From: Exiguobacterium sp. TNDT2
Lineage (GTDB): Bacteria > Bacillota > Bacilli > Exiguobacteriales > Exiguobacteriaceae
Assembly (NCBI RefSeq): GCF_003331145.1
Contig: NZ_QLVE01000004.1
Location: 62,001 to 126,000 of the forward strand
DNA length: 64,000 nucleotides
Direction of reading: 5' to 3'
Made by a program: the position numbers and the translations under genes. Numbering within the stretch: the stretch's first letter is position 1; each line of letters begins with the position of its first letter. This document shows, in pieces, positions 1 through 8,768 of this stretch. Below the pieces are notes generated by a model. It ran no database searches and was not told the origin of the DNA. It saw only the letters and a program-made list of their open reading frames with translations.

Positions 1-1
1 G

Positions 2-262
2 CCGGATCAGTTCATCATCATCGATGAGGCCCAGAATTTGACGAAACACGAGATCAAGACGATTCTGACCCGGGTCGGGGAGAACTCGAAAATCGTCCTC
101 GTCGGCGACCCGTATCAAATCGATCACCCATATCTGGATGAATATTCGAACGGTCTCACGTACGCCGTCGAACGGTTCAAAGGCCAAAACGTATTCGGCC
201 ACGTCCAACTCATCAAAGGAGAGCGCTCGTCGCTCGCCCGGTTGGCCGCCGATTTACTATAA
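2..262 (+). CDS. ylaK: PhoH-family ATPase, C-terminal part (YlaK-like)
   Basis: Only the last 86 codons are present; the 5' part lies upstream of the window. The visible piece begins inside a Walker B-like stretch (FIIIDEAQN), followed by the sensor-like segment [12 protein letters not shown], which is typical of PhoH-like P-loop ATPases. In B. subtilis the PhoH2-type gene ylaK sits just upstream of ylaL, ylaN and ftsW, and the same order follows here, which supports the YlaK assignment. PhoH2 proteins are predicted RNA helicases/ribonucleases; the in vivo role is unsettled. The gene ends at a strong terminator shared with the convergent MFS gene. Confidence 0.85.
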   Translation, partial: PDQFIIIDEAQNLTKHEIKTILTRVGENSKIVLVGDPYQIDHPYLDEYSNGLTYAVERFKGQNVFGHVQLIKGERSSLARLAADLL

Positions 263-266
263 CGAA

Positions 267-293
267 AAACGCCGAGCAAGCCGCTCGGCGTTT
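267..293. terminator. Bidirectional intrinsic terminator between ylaK and the MFS gene
   Basis: A stem of GCCGAGC (271–277) with GCTCGGC (283–289), extended by AAAC/GTTT, has A-rich and T-rich flanks on the two sides. It can therefore terminate transcripts from both directions. It sits exactly between the convergent gene ends. Confidence 0.85.
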
Positions 294-1503
294 ATTTTGT
301 GTTCGGATGAAGTGCGACTTGTACGTTCGATTTTTCCAGGAAGGCGTTCGTCAGCATGATCAGACCGGTCACGATAAACAGTGCAGAGAAGCCGAAATAG
401 GCGACGACTTGCGAACCGAATAACGGTCCGAGCAAATTCCCCATGAATTGGGCCGACTGATTGTAAGAGAAGATGCGACCGGCCGCGCGGCTCGGTGTAT
501 GTTGCCGGAGGAGCGACTGCACCGAGGGCATGAGCGCCGCGGTGGCGAAACCGAGGCCGAATCGTAGTACGACGAGTTGTGTCGTCGACGTCACGAACGC
601 CTGCGGAATCAAGAAGGCACTATAAATGATGAGCGCCCAGAACAGGATACGTTCGGCCCCGTACCGGTCGGAGAGCCGTCCAAGACGCTGGGCGGAAATG
701 AGCGCGGCCACACCCGGTGCCGAGGCGACGATGCCTGCGATAAAGGCGAGCGACGTCGTATACGGGTTTAATTCACGGACGTACAGTGTTAAGAGCGGGC
801 CAATCGATTGGGCCGAGAACGTGATTAAGAACGTCGTCAAAAACAGGCTGAAGATGAGTTGCGGGTGACGGAGCGAGGCGATGATCGATCTCGTCGAATC
901 AAGCCGCTCGCGCGCCACCGGGACGAAGTCCTCTTTGACGAACACGAGTGTGATGAGAAACGTGATGAACAAGGCGCTGCCGGTCAAGAGAAAAACGGGT
1001 CGAAGCCCAATCAGGTCTGCAAGGAGTCCGCCGATCAAGGGACCGAGGAGTCCGCCGGTGATCCCACCGGTCGACAAGGTACCGAGCGCCCAGCCACTTT
1101 TCTCTTTTGGCGTTTGTGAAGCGACGAGGGTGATTCCCGCCGAGATGAATCCGGAGACGGCGCCCATGAGGAGCCGAAGTCCGACGAGCTGATACACATC
1201 TTGAACGAAGCTGATGAGCGTCATCACGACGGCCATGCCGAGACTGGCCCGAATGAGCATCAGTTTGCGCCCTTTTTGGTCGGCGAGCCGTCCCCAAAGT
1301 GGGGAGACGATGGCGGCCACGAGGAACGTGGCGCCGAAAGCGACAGCTGACCAAGTGACGACGTGATCGGGATTCGTGACCCCGAGCTCTTCGATGAACA
1401 AGGGGAGGAACGGCAAGACGAGGCTCATCGAGGCCGCCGTCAAAAAGCTACCGATCCAGACGATGATTAAATTTTTCTTCCATAAGGGGTACGTAAGCGT
1501 CAC
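292..1503 (-). CDS. MFS multidrug efflux transporter (Lde/PmrA/MdtG-like)
   Basis: This is a 403-residue, very hydrophobic protein with about 12 predicted membrane segments, the usual length for a drug/H+ antiporter. After the second helix it carries the MFS motif A region (PLWGRLADQKGRK), and the N-terminal half has a Gly/Pro-rich segment (STGGITGGLLGPLIGG) like motif C of antiporters. The N-terminus resembles the Listeria Lde and pneumococcal PmrA group; substrate cannot be predicted. The GTG start at 1503 is forced because an in-frame stop lies three codons upstream. The ribosome site (AAAGG) is unusually close to it. A 12-bp palindrome overlaps this leader. Confidence 0.85.
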   Translation of the reverse strand: MTLTYPLWKKNLIIVWIGSFLTAASMSLVLPFLPLFIEELGVTNPDHVVTWSAVAFGATFLVAAIVSPLWGRLADQKGRKLMLIRASLGMAVVMTLISFVQDVYQLVGLRLLMGAVSGFISAGITLVASQTPKEKSGWALGTLSTGGITGGLLGPLIGGLLADLIGLRPVFLLTGSALFITFLITLVFVKEDFVPVARERLDSTRSIIASLRHPQLIFSLFLTTFLITFSAQSIGPLLTLYVRELNPYTTSLAFIAGIVASAPGVAALISAQRLGRLSDRYGAERILFWALIIYSAFLIPQAFVTSTTQLVVLRFGLGFATAALMPSVQSLLRQHTPSRAAGRIFSYNQSAQFMGNLLGPLFGSQVVAYFGFSALFIVTGLIMLTNAFLEKSNVQVALHPNTK

Positions 1504-1508
1504 GACCT

Positions 1509-1520
1509 TTCAAGCTTGAA
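1509..1520. promoter_or_regulatory. Perfect 12-bp palindrome upstream of the MFS gene (possible operator)
   Basis: TTCAAGCTTGAA is a perfect dyad directly before the MFS start and overlaps its ribosome binding region. A second, imperfect dyad (TTACACTTTGTGAA, 1541–1554) lies a little further upstream. Drug efflux genes are often controlled by MarR- or TetR-type repressors at such dyads, but no regulator gene is adjacent, so the role is inference. Confidence 0.3.
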
Positions 1521-1565
1521 GTTTTTCCATAACCTATATGTTACACTTTGTGAAGTAAAAAGTCC

Positions 1566-1596
1566 AAAAAAAAGGAGAAGGCACAATGGCCTTCTC
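1566..1596 (-). terminator. Intrinsic terminator of the ylaL-like gene
   Basis: On the minus strand, a GAGAAGGC/GCCTTCTC stem (1575–1582 with 1589–1596) is followed by a run of eight T residues (complement of 1566–1573), immediately after the stop codon. Confidence 0.85.
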
Positions 1597-1598
1597 AA

Positions 1599-2066
1599 TC
1601 ATGCTTCTGTCCGCACCGCGATATGATGAACGCTGCGCAGAACTTGCTGATTATGCAAGACGTATACTGGCCCGTCCGCGAGCACTTTTCCGTCTTTCGA
1701 GAACTGAAGATAGACGGTGCGCGCTTCATCAATCGGTAGTGTAAGCACCGATTCTCCATAAAAGCTAACGTGTGTCGCCGTAGCGATCGGTTCAGCGTTT
1801 TGCAGAAACGGGGCGAACGGCATCGCGAACGAGTCGCGCAGCGCCGCATCTTTATCGGCCCGAGTCATCGGTTTATTGTGGTCGACACGTGTCCCTTGCG
1901 TCAAGCCGTCGTCCCATGCCTTCCCCATTTTGGCATAATATGCTTCATTATCATTCTCGACAGTGCGGTCGAGCTCTTCGACGTTCCGCTTGCGGTCGTC
2001 AAAAATCCATACGGTCGGGTCGATCGTCAACGCGTGACGAACCGCTCCGTCTAGTGGAAAAATCAT
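1599..2066 (-). CDS. ylaL: YlaL-like protein of unknown function
   Basis: This 155-residue soluble protein has no signal peptide or membrane segment. The start is set at 2066 (MIFPLDG) because a strong GGGGG ribosome site lies 6–7 bases upstream; an ATG seven codons further up (2087) has none. The N-terminal TIDPTVWIFDDRKR is the part I associate with B. subtilis YlaL, and the neighbours (ylaK, ylaN, ftsW) match that locus, although here the gene is on the opposite strand. I do not know a demonstrated function. Assignment to YlaL rests on memory and context. Confidence 0.6.
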   Translation of the reverse strand: MIFPLDGAVRHALTIDPTVWIFDDRKRNVEELDRTVENDNEAYYAKMGKAWDDGLTQGTRVDHNKPMTRADKDAALRDSFAMPFAPFLQNAEPIATATHVSFYGESVLTLPIDEARTVYLQFSKDGKVLADGPVYVLHNQQVLRSVHHIAVRTEA

Positions 2067-2180
2067 TGATACGCCCCCTTTATTCACGATACACTGTACA
2101 TTATACAGCTCTTCCGGGGAAAAAGGGAAACTGCGAGAAACTCGTAGTGAATCCAGACTGTTCGTTGAATTATGATGAAA

Positions 2181-2222
2181 TATAATGTACAGTTGAGTTA
2201 TGACAAACAGTCTGTCATTGTA
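2181..2222 (+). promoter_or_regulatory. Probable -10 element and leader hairpin of ylaN
   Basis: TATAAT at 2181–2186 is placed to start a transcript near 2193. The -35 region is not consensus. The following leader folds as TACA…TGACA (2188–2205) with TGTCA…TGTA (2213–2222), ending right before the GGAGGAGGGG ribosome site. Whether the hairpin regulates anything is unknown. Confidence 0.4.
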
Positions 2223-2238
2223 CGGAGGAGGGGTCGTA

Positions 2239-2517
2239 GTGGCGACAAATTTGGCTGCAGTCCAACGGGAGCAAGCGCTTCAACTATTAGAGGCAGACGC
2301 TGAAAAAATCCGTTGTTTGATTGAAGTGCAGTTAGAAAACCTAAAAATGCCGAAGTGCCCGCTTTATGAAGAGGTGCTTGATACACATATGTTCGGTCTA
2401 TCACGCCAAATTGATTTTGCGGTCCGTCTTGGACTCATTTCAGACATTGAAGGTAAAGGACTGCTCGATTCATTGGAACAAAAGCTGTCCGCCCTCGCGG
2501 AAGCTTCAGATTTATGA
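2239..2517 (+). CDS. ylaN: YlaN (UPF0358), Fur-interacting iron-related protein
   Basis: A 92-residue protein from a GTG start at 2239, chosen because GGAGGAGGGG lies about five bases before it. The core ([20 protein letters not shown]) is the diagnostic block of the YlaN family. In B. subtilis and S. aureus, YlaN has been reported to bind iron and interact with the repressor Fur, relieving repression when iron is scarce. That is family knowledge and not visible here. It precedes ftsW as in Bacillus, but a terminator between them makes it its own transcript. Confidence 0.9.
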   Translation: MATNLAAVQREQALQLLEADAEKIRCLIEVQLENLKMPKCPLYEEVLDTHMFGLSRQIDFAVRLGLISDIEGKGLLDSLEQKLSALAEASDL

Positions 2518-2522
2518 ACCTT

Positions 2523-2563
2523 ATACTCAAACTGTGCAAGCGGCGCTGTTTGAGTATTTTTTT
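2523..2563 (+). terminator. Intrinsic terminator of ylaN
   Basis: ATACTCAAAC (2523–2532) pairs with GTTTGAGTAT (2548–2557), followed by seven T residues. Confidence 0.9.
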
Positions 2564-2604
2564 ATAATAGGTCAAGGATTGTTGTACATAAGGAAGTGAA
2601 AAAC

Positions 2605-3840
2605 ATGAAAACTCGGTTTCGGTACTTTGATTTCTCATTGTTCATTGCCGTGCTCATGCTCGTCGGAATCAGCTCGATCATGATTTACAGTGCGAGCGTA
2701 TGGAATCGCGGCGATTACGCGAACAGCAGCTTGTTTTATCGTCAACTGTTCTATGCGGGATTTGGGATTGTCGTCTATTTGATTGCATCGATGTTTCGGT
2801 ATGAAAATTTCCGCAAAAAGAACGTGTTGCGAAGCCTATATGCGTTCTCGGTCATTCTCTTGTTTATTACGTGGGCGATGCCACCGCTCAACGGGGCACG
2901 GGCTTGGCTCATTATCGGAGGTTTTACGATCCAACCAATCGAAATTGCTAAATTTGTGTTAATTTTATTGCTTGCTAATTATTATCATGAGTTATGGAAC
3001 CGTGAGCTGACGGGATGGCCGGGCCGAGTTGCGCGCGCGGCGATTGACAAGAAAAAAATTCGCGCCCAAATCGGTTCTTTTTTCATCATTCCGGGCTTGT
3101 TTTATTTTTTCCCGTTCGCGATTGCGATTTATGGTCAGCCGGACATGGGCGGACTGTTCGTTCTTGGTGCCATCATGTTCATGATTTGGCTTGCTGCCGG
3201 AGCCCCGCTACGGATTATCATTCCTGCTGTCATGGGCGGCCTCGGATTAGTTTATGTCATGTATTCGACGATTTTCTCCGAAAACCAACAAAGCCGGATT
3301 CAAGTCGTCTTCAATCCGTTCATGGATCCTGAAGGCTATGGCCATCAATTGCTCATGTCGATCATCTCGATTGTGCATGGTGGCTTGACCGGTGTCGGTC
3401 TAGGCAACAGTTATCAGAAGTATGGGTATCTGCCCGAACCAGAGACGGATTACATCATGTCGATCATCGCCGAAGAGCTCGGCTTCGTCGGGGTCGTCGT
3501 CGTTCTAGTCTTGCTCTTTTTCATCGCGTTCCGAGCGGTCAATATCGCCAATCATAGCGATACCCACTTCGCGATGTTCGTCGCGTTCGGTATCGCAGCC
3601 CAGATCATGGTTCAAACCGGAATCAATATCGGGGCGATGTCCGGTTGGTTCCCGGGGACGGGGGTCACGCTCCCGCTCGTCAGTTACGGGGGGACGTCAC
3701 TCATCATGACGATGGGCATTCTCGGTGTGCTCAGCAGCATCTCGATGCGAAACCGGCACCGGGAAGCAACGAGACGGGCTGAGATTCGGGAAAAATCTGC
3801 CGAGAACGTTCAGAATTCATCATTGCATGTTGTCAGGTAA
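2605..3840 (+). CDS. ftsW: Cell division peptidoglycan glycosyltransferase FtsW (SEDS family)
   Basis: A 411-residue polytopic membrane protein of the FtsW/RodA/SpoVE family, which polymerises lipid II into glycan strands. It carries the conserved SEDS blocks PEPETDYIMSIIAEELGFVG and, near the end, GVTLPLVSYGGTSL. The ATG at 2605 is preferred over the GTG at 2596 because AGGAAG ends eight bases before it. Position between ylaN and pycA matches Bacillus ftsW (ylaO). Since no spoVE copy is found in the division cluster further on, this may be the main septal SEDS enzyme. RodA is the alternative, judged less likely by context. Confidence 0.88.
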   Translation: MKTRFRYFDFSLFIAVLMLVGISSIMIYSASVWNRGDYANSSLFYRQLFYAGFGIVVYLIASMFRYENFRKKNVLRSLYAFSVILLFITWAMPPLNGARAWLIIGGFTIQPIEIAKFVLILLLANYYHELWNRELTGWPGRVARAAIDKKKIRAQIGSFFIIPGLFYFFPFAIAIYGQPDMGGLFVLGAIMFMIWLAAGAPLRIIIPAVMGGLGLVYVMYSTIFSENQQSRIQVVFNPFMDPEGYGHQLLMSIISIVHGGLTGVGLGNSYQKYGYLPEPETDYIMSIIAEELGFVGVVVVLVLLFFIAFRAVNIANHSDTHFAMFVAFGIAAQIMVQTGINIGAMSGWFPGTGVTLPLVSYGGTSLIMTMGILGVLSSISMRNRHREATRRAEIREKSAENVQNSSLHVVR

Positions 3841-3871
3841 AAAGGATTGAACTACTTAAATGGGGGGATTT

Positions 3872-6800
3872 ATGTTGAAATCAATTAGCAAATTACTCGT
3901 CGCAAACCGTGGAGAGATCGCCATTCGCGTATTCCGTGCCGCTACTGAATTAGGGATGCGAACGGTCGCCGTCTATTCTCAAGAAGACAGCGGCTCGTTA
4001 CACCGCTTTAAAGCGGATGAGGCATATTTGATCGGTCTCGATAAAAAGCCGATTGACGCCTATCTCGATATCGAGGACGTGATTCGAATCGCGAAACAGT
4101 CGGGGGCTGACGCGATTCACCCAGGATACGGATTTTTGTCTGAGAACATCGAACTCGCACGTCGTTGCCGCGAAGAAGGTATCATCTTCGTCGGTCCGAA
4201 TGAATCGCATCTTCATGCGTTCGGGGATAAAGTTCGGGCCCGTCAAAATGCGATCGCGGCCGGTCTCCCGGTCATTCCAGGGTCGAACGGACCGCTCACG
4301 TCTTACGAGGATGCCTTAGAGTTTGCGAACGAGCATGGGTTCCCACTCATGGTCAAAGCCGCGATGGGCGGAGGTGGCCGCGGGATGCGTGTCATCCGTA
4401 CGGAAGCCGAGATGAAAGATTTGATTGAACGTGCCAAGTCAGAAGCGAAGCAAGCGTTCGGTTCAGACGAAGTGTACATAGAAAAATTAGTGGAACGCCC
4501 GAAACACATCGAGGTCCAAATCCTCGGGGATGACCACGGGAACATCATTCACTTGTTCGAACGCGATTGCTCGGTCCAGCGCCGACACCAAAAAGTCGTC
4601 GAAGTCGCACCGTGTGTGACGTTGTCGGATGCGTCACGCCAAGCCATCTGTGACGCGGCCGTGAAGCTCATGCGCCACGTCGGCTACATCAACGCCGGTA
4701 CGGTCGAATTCCTCGTCACGGAAGACGAGTCGTTCTACTTTATTGAAGTCAACCCGCGTATCCAAGTCGAGCATACGATCACCGAGATGGTGACCGGGTT
4801 CGATATCGTGCAGACGCAGCTCATGATCGCCCAAGGCGAGTCGCTACATGGCGACGTCATCCATATGCCGAAACAAGAAGATATCAAATTGCTCGGGTAT
4901 GCGATCCAGTCACGCGTCACGTCAGAAGACCCAGGCAACAACTTTATGCCAGACACGGGCAAAATCATGGCGTATCGTTCACCAGGCGGCTTCGGGGTCC
5001 GACTCGACGGCGGGAACGCCTACGTCGGTGCCGAGATCTCGCCGTATTACGACTCGCTACTCGTAAAATTGTCGACGCACGGCATGACGTTCGAACAGGC
5101 CGCTTCGAAGATGGTCCGTAACTTGAACGAGTTCCGGATCCGTGGCATCAAGACGAACATTCCGTTCTTGATCAACGTGATGAAGCACCAGAACTTCATC
5201 AGCGGTGACTACAACACGTCGTTCATCGACGAGACGCCAGAACTGTTCGTCTTCCCGAAACGGAAAGACCGCGGGACGAAACTTCTCAACTATATCGGCG
5301 ACGTCACGGTGAACGGATTCCCGGGCGTCGGATTGAAAGATAAGCCGATCAGCCGCTCGGTTCGGATTCCGCATGACCTTCCGGCCGAAGCGAAACCGGG
5401 CACGAAACAGATTTTAACGGAGCTCGGCCCGGACGGCCTTGCCGATTGGATCAAACGACAACCTGAACTGTTGTTGACGGATACGACGATGCGTGATGCG
5501 CACCAGTCGCTGCTTGCGACACGGATGCGGACACAAGACATCATCAATATCGCCGAACCGACGAGCAAGCTCATGCCGGAGCTATTCTCGGTCGAGGCAT
5601 GGGGCGGGGCCACGTTCGACGTCGCCTATCGCTTCCTCTCAGAAGACCCGTGGGTTCGTCTCATGCGTCTCCGCGAGAAAATGCCGAACGTCTTGATTCA
5701 AATGTTGCTTCGCGGCGCGAACGCGGTCGGGTATAAGAACTATGCCGACAACGTCATCGAGAAGTTCGTCCACGAGGCGGCCTATGCGGGTGTCGATGTG
5801 TTCCGGATCTTCGACAGCTTGAACAACCTCGAGTCGATTCAACTCGCGATCGACGCGACGTTACCGACCGGAAAAGTCGCCGAGGCGGCGGTGTGTTATA
5901 CGGGCGACTTATATGACGGCAACCGTCCGAAGTATCACTTGCCGTATTACGTCGATTTGGCGAAGAAACTCGAAGCGAGCGGGGCCCACATCCTTGCCAT
6001 CAAGGACATGGCCGGCCTGCTCAAACCGGAGTCGGCGTACGCGCTCGTCTCGGCTTTGAAAGATGCCGTCGACTTGCCGATCCACCTGCACACGCACGAC
6101 GCTTCCGGCAACGGGATCTTCACGTATGCCCGGGCGACGGATGCAGGTGTCGATATCGTCGACGTGGCCGCGAGCTCGATGTCAGGCATGACGTCACAAC
6201 CTTCAGGCGGCAGCTTGATTTATGCGCTTGACCACCACGCGCGTCAACCGAAAATCGATGCGAAGCATTACGAGGTCATCAGCGACTACTGGCAAGACGT
6301 GCGTCATAACTATGAGCCGTTCGAGAGCGACATGCGTGCTTCAAACCCATCGGTGTATGAGCATGAGATGCCGGGCGGTCAATATTCGAACTTGCAACAA
6401 CAAGCGAAAGCGGTCGGCTTAGGCGACCGTTGGAGCGAAGTCAAAGCGATGTACGCCCGCGTCAACATGTTGTTCGGCGATATCGTCAAAGTGACGCCGT
6501 CGTCTAAAGTCGTCGGGGACATGGCACTGTACATGGTCCAACATAACTTGAGTGAACAAGATGTGGTCGAGCGGGGTCATCAACTCGACTTCCCAGACTC
6601 GGTCGTCGAAATGATGCGTGGGGAGCTCGGCACGCCTCCAGGCGGATTCCCGATTGACGTGCAACAAGCCATCTTGAAAGGTGAGAAACCGCTCGATGTA
6701 CGTCCGGGTAAACTGATTGAACCGTATGATTTCAAGGCGGCGCAGACGAAGTTGTTCGAGAAGCTCGAGCGTCCAGTGACGGACTTCGAACTGCTCTCGA

Positions 6801-7309
6801 ACGCGTTGTATCCGAAAGTGTTCGAAGATTACGTGACCCATTCGACAACGTATGGCGATGTATCCGTCCTCGACACGTTGACGTTCTTCTACGGCTTGAA
6901 CGTCGGGGAGACGATTCAAGTCGAAATCGAGACCGGGAAGACGCTCATCATCAAACTCGTTCAAATCAGTGCGGCGAACGAGGACGGCATCCGTCTCGTC
7001 TCGTATGAGATGAACGGGGTACCGCGTGAAATCGAAATCAAGGACGTGAACGTGAAGTCGGCGACGACGAGCCGTCCGAAAGTCGACCGGACGAACCCGA
7101 AACAAGTCGGTGCCTCAATGCCGGGATCGGTGTTGAAAGTACTCGTCGAACCGGGCAGCCGTGTCCATCGCGGGGAACAGCTCATCGTCACGGAAGCGAT
7201 GAAGATGGAGACGACGGTCCAAGCCGCTCAAGACGGTGAGGTCAAAGCGGTCCATATTAAAGAAGGCGACACAATCCAAAGTGACGACTTATTGATTGAG
7301 TTTGTATAA
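3872..7309 (+). CDS. pycA: Pyruvate carboxylase
   Basis: This 1145-residue, single-chain biotin enzyme carboxylates pyruvate to oxaloacetate to refill the citric acid cycle. Domains in order: biotin carboxylase/ATP-grasp (about residues 1–450, with the glycine-rich AAMGGGGRGMRV loop), carboxyltransferase (about 530–830, with TTMRDAHQSLLATRMR and HLHTHDASG), and a C-terminal biotinyl domain with EAMKMET, where Lys1111 takes biotin. The ATG at 3872 is chosen because a run of six G residues lies just before it; the ATG at 3860 has no such site. Length equals the family norm. It has its own terminator. Confidence 0.97.
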   Translation: MLKSISKLLVANRGEIAIRVFRAATELGMRTVAVYSQEDSGSLHRFKADEAYLIGLDKKPIDAYLDIEDVIRIAKQSGADAIHPGYGFLSENIELARRCREEGIIFVGPNESHLHAFGDKVRARQNAIAAGLPVIPGSNGPLTSYEDALEFANEHGFPLMVKAAMGGGGRGMRVIRTEAEMKDLIERAKSEAKQAFGSDEVYIEKLVERPKHIEVQILGDDHGNIIHLFERDCSVQRRHQKVVEVAPCVTLSDASRQAICDAAVKLMRHVGYINAGTVEFLVTEDESFYFIEVNPRIQVEHTITEMVTGFDIVQTQLMIAQGESLHGDVIHMPKQEDIKLLGYAIQSRVTSEDPGNNFMPDTGKIMAYRSPGGFGVRLDGGNAYVGAEISPYYDSLLVKLSTHGMTFEQAASKMVRNLNEFRIRGIKTNIPFLINVMKHQNFISGDYNTSFIDETPELFVFPKRKDRGTKLLNYIGDVTVNGFPGVGLKDKPISRSVRIPHDLPAEAKPGTKQILTELGPDGLADWIKRQPELLLTDTTMRDAHQSLLATRMRTQDIINIAEPTSKLMPELFSVEAWGGATFDVAYRFLSEDPWVRLMRLREKMPNVLIQMLLRGANAVGYKNYADNVIEKFVHEAAYAGVDVFRIFDSLNNLESIQLAIDATLPTGKVAEAAVCYTGDLYDGNRPKYHLPYYVDLAKKLEASGAHILAIKDMAGLLKPESAYALVSALKDAVDLPIHLHTHDASGNGIFTYARATDAGVDIVDVAASSMSGMTSQPSGGSLIYALDHHARQPKIDAKHYEVISDYWQDVRHNYEPFESDMRASNPSVYEHEMPGGQYSNLQQQAKAVGLGDRWSEVKAMYARVNMLFGDIVKVTPSSKVVGDMALYMVQHNLSEQDVVERGHQLDFPDSVVEMMRGELGTPPGGFPIDVQQAILKGEKPLDVRPGKLIEPYDFKAAQTKLFEKLERPVTDFELLSNALYPKVFEDYVTHSTTYGDVSVLDTLTFFYGLNVGETIQVEIETGKTLIIKLVQISAANEDGIRLVSYEMNGVPREIEIKDVNVKSATTSRPKVDRTNPKQVGASMPGSVLKVLVEPGSRVHRGEQLIVTEAMKMETTVQAAQDGEVKAVHIKEGDTIQSDDLLIEFV

Positions 7310-7312
7310 TGG

Positions 7313-7344
7313 AAAGAAGCATAGCGCGTCTATGCTTCTTTTTT
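7313..7344 (+). terminator. Intrinsic terminator of pycA
   Basis: A 12-bp stem, AAAGAAGCATAG (7313–7324) with CTATGCTTCTTT (7330–7341), ends in a T run. Confidence 0.92.
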
Positions 7345-7361
7345 AGATAGGAGTGGAAGAG

Positions 7362-8717
7362 ATGAGACGAGTCTGTTGGTTTCGATCGGATTTTCGATTG
7401 ACTGATAATCATATGTTACACCGGGTATTGAAAGATGCTGTTTCAGGCGATGAACTGGAGTTCGTCTTTTGGCTCAATCCAAACTATTGCGAGCCGTTCG
7501 AGATGCGGCACGATTACTTTTTCGCGACGATGCGACAGTTCATGGACGAGCTTAGTGCGTATGGGCTTTCACTTCGTGTCATCGTTGCCGACACGGCCGA
7601 GCAGTTCGTCGAAGCGCTTGGCGAGCTTGACGCCCTCTATTTCAACGCCGAGTATATCGAACCGTTCAAGCATCGCGATGATGCCGTCATCCAGGCGCTC
7701 GGGCAAGATGTAATAATCATTCGCCTGTTGGACCGTCATTTGTTCGCGCCGAACGCGTTCACAAAAAAAGACGGTGAACCGTATAAGGTGTATACGCCAT
7801 TTAAAAAAGCGGCCTATGCGGTGACGCCGCCCGCGCCATATGAGGTCGACGTGAATGTGTTAAAGCGTCATGTGACGACGGGGCACGATGTCCCATCTGA
7901 ACTGAAGCGTCAGTTCGACCGGTGCGTGAGGCCGTGGAAAGCGCTCGGGGAAGCAGCCGCAAAACAGCGGTTGAGCGATTTTGTCGCCAACCGAATCGAT
8001 ACCTACGATGAAAACCGTGATATCCCAGCGATCGCCGGCACGAGCCGGCTCTCACCTTATCTTCGGACCGGGGTGCTGTCGATCCGCACCGTGGCGGAAG
8101 CGGTACTGTCAGCGCCGAACTCGAGCGGGCGCAACACGTATTATGACGAGTTGTTATGGCGTGAATTTTATTATATGATCATGGTCCAATTCCCGGGACT
8201 GAAAGACCGTCCGTTCAATGATAAATATAAGCACTTCGACTGGGAAGACGATGCCGCGAACTTTCAGGCCTGGTGTGAGGGGAAGACGGGGTACCCAATT
8301 GTCGACGCGGCGATGCGGCAATTGAACGAGACAGGCTGGATGCACAACCGGCTCCGGATGATTGTCGCCTCGTTCTTATCGAAGCATTTGCTGATCGACT
8401 GGCGAAAAGGGGAACGCTATTTCGAACAAAAACTAATCGACTATGAGGCCGCCTCGAATATCGGGGGTTGGCAATGGGCCGCCTCGGTCGGGACGGATGC
8501 GGTACCATATTTCCGCATCTTCAATCCGACGACACAGTCCGAGAAGTTTGACAGCGAAGGGGCGTTCATCCGAAAGTACGTCCCTGAACTCGCCGATTTC
8601 GACAAAAAAGCGATTCACTTTCCCGACCTGACCGAGCGGGACGGATACGTCGATCCGATTGTCGACCACAAGGAAGCGCGGGCCCGCGCGCTCGAACGAT
8701 TCAAGGACGCCCAATGA
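7362..8717 (+). CDS. phr: Deoxyribodipyrimidine photolyase (class I cryptochrome/photolyase family)
   Basis: A 451-residue flavoprotein that uses blue light to split cyclobutane pyrimidine dimers. The N-terminus (VCWFRSDFRLTDN) is the antenna-binding Rossmann domain. The C-terminal FAD domain contains YYDELLWREFYY, TGYPIVDAAMRQLNETGWMHNR and NIGGWQWAASVGTDA, the conserved FAD and lesion-binding blocks. ATG 7362 follows a GGAG site by eight bases. The gene is flanked on both sides by terminators, so it is a single-gene unit between pycA and the cta genes. In B. subtilis no photolyase occupies this slot, so it is a lineage-specific insertion or retention. Confidence 0.94.
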   Translation: MRRVCWFRSDFRLTDNHMLHRVLKDAVSGDELEFVFWLNPNYCEPFEMRHDYFFATMRQFMDELSAYGLSLRVIVADTAEQFVEALGELDALYFNAEYIEPFKHRDDAVIQALGQDVIIIRLLDRHLFAPNAFTKKDGEPYKVYTPFKKAAYAVTPPAPYEVDVNVLKRHVTTGHDVPSELKRQFDRCVRPWKALGEAAAKQRLSDFVANRIDTYDENRDIPAIAGTSRLSPYLRTGVLSIRTVAEAVLSAPNSSGRNTYYDELLWREFYYMIMVQFPGLKDRPFNDKYKHFDWEDDAANFQAWCEGKTGYPIVDAAMRQLNETGWMHNRLRMIVASFLSKHLLIDWRKGERYFEQKLIDYEAASNIGGWQWAASVGTDAVPYFRIFNPTTQSEKFDSEGAFIRKYVPELADFDKKAIHFPDLTERDGYVDPIVDHKEARARALERFKDAQ

Positions 8718-8727
8718 ACAGGCATAG

Positions 8728-8758
8728 AAAAAAGGAGCGATGAATGTCGCTCCTTTTT
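8728..8758. terminator. Bidirectional terminator between phr and ctaA
   Basis: AAAAAGGAGCGA pairs with TCGCTCCTTTTT (8747–8758). The A and T runs allow use by both convergent genes. Confidence 0.92.
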
Positions 8759-8768
8759 GTGTGCTCGA

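Noticed and set aside
6419-7105. Long minus-strand frame (228 codons) inside pycA
   Set aside because: It is a shadow of the biased codon use of pycA. The protein is Arg/Asp/His-rich with no family features. Similar shadows in bshC, rsmH, ileS and the pyr genes were rejected for the same reason.
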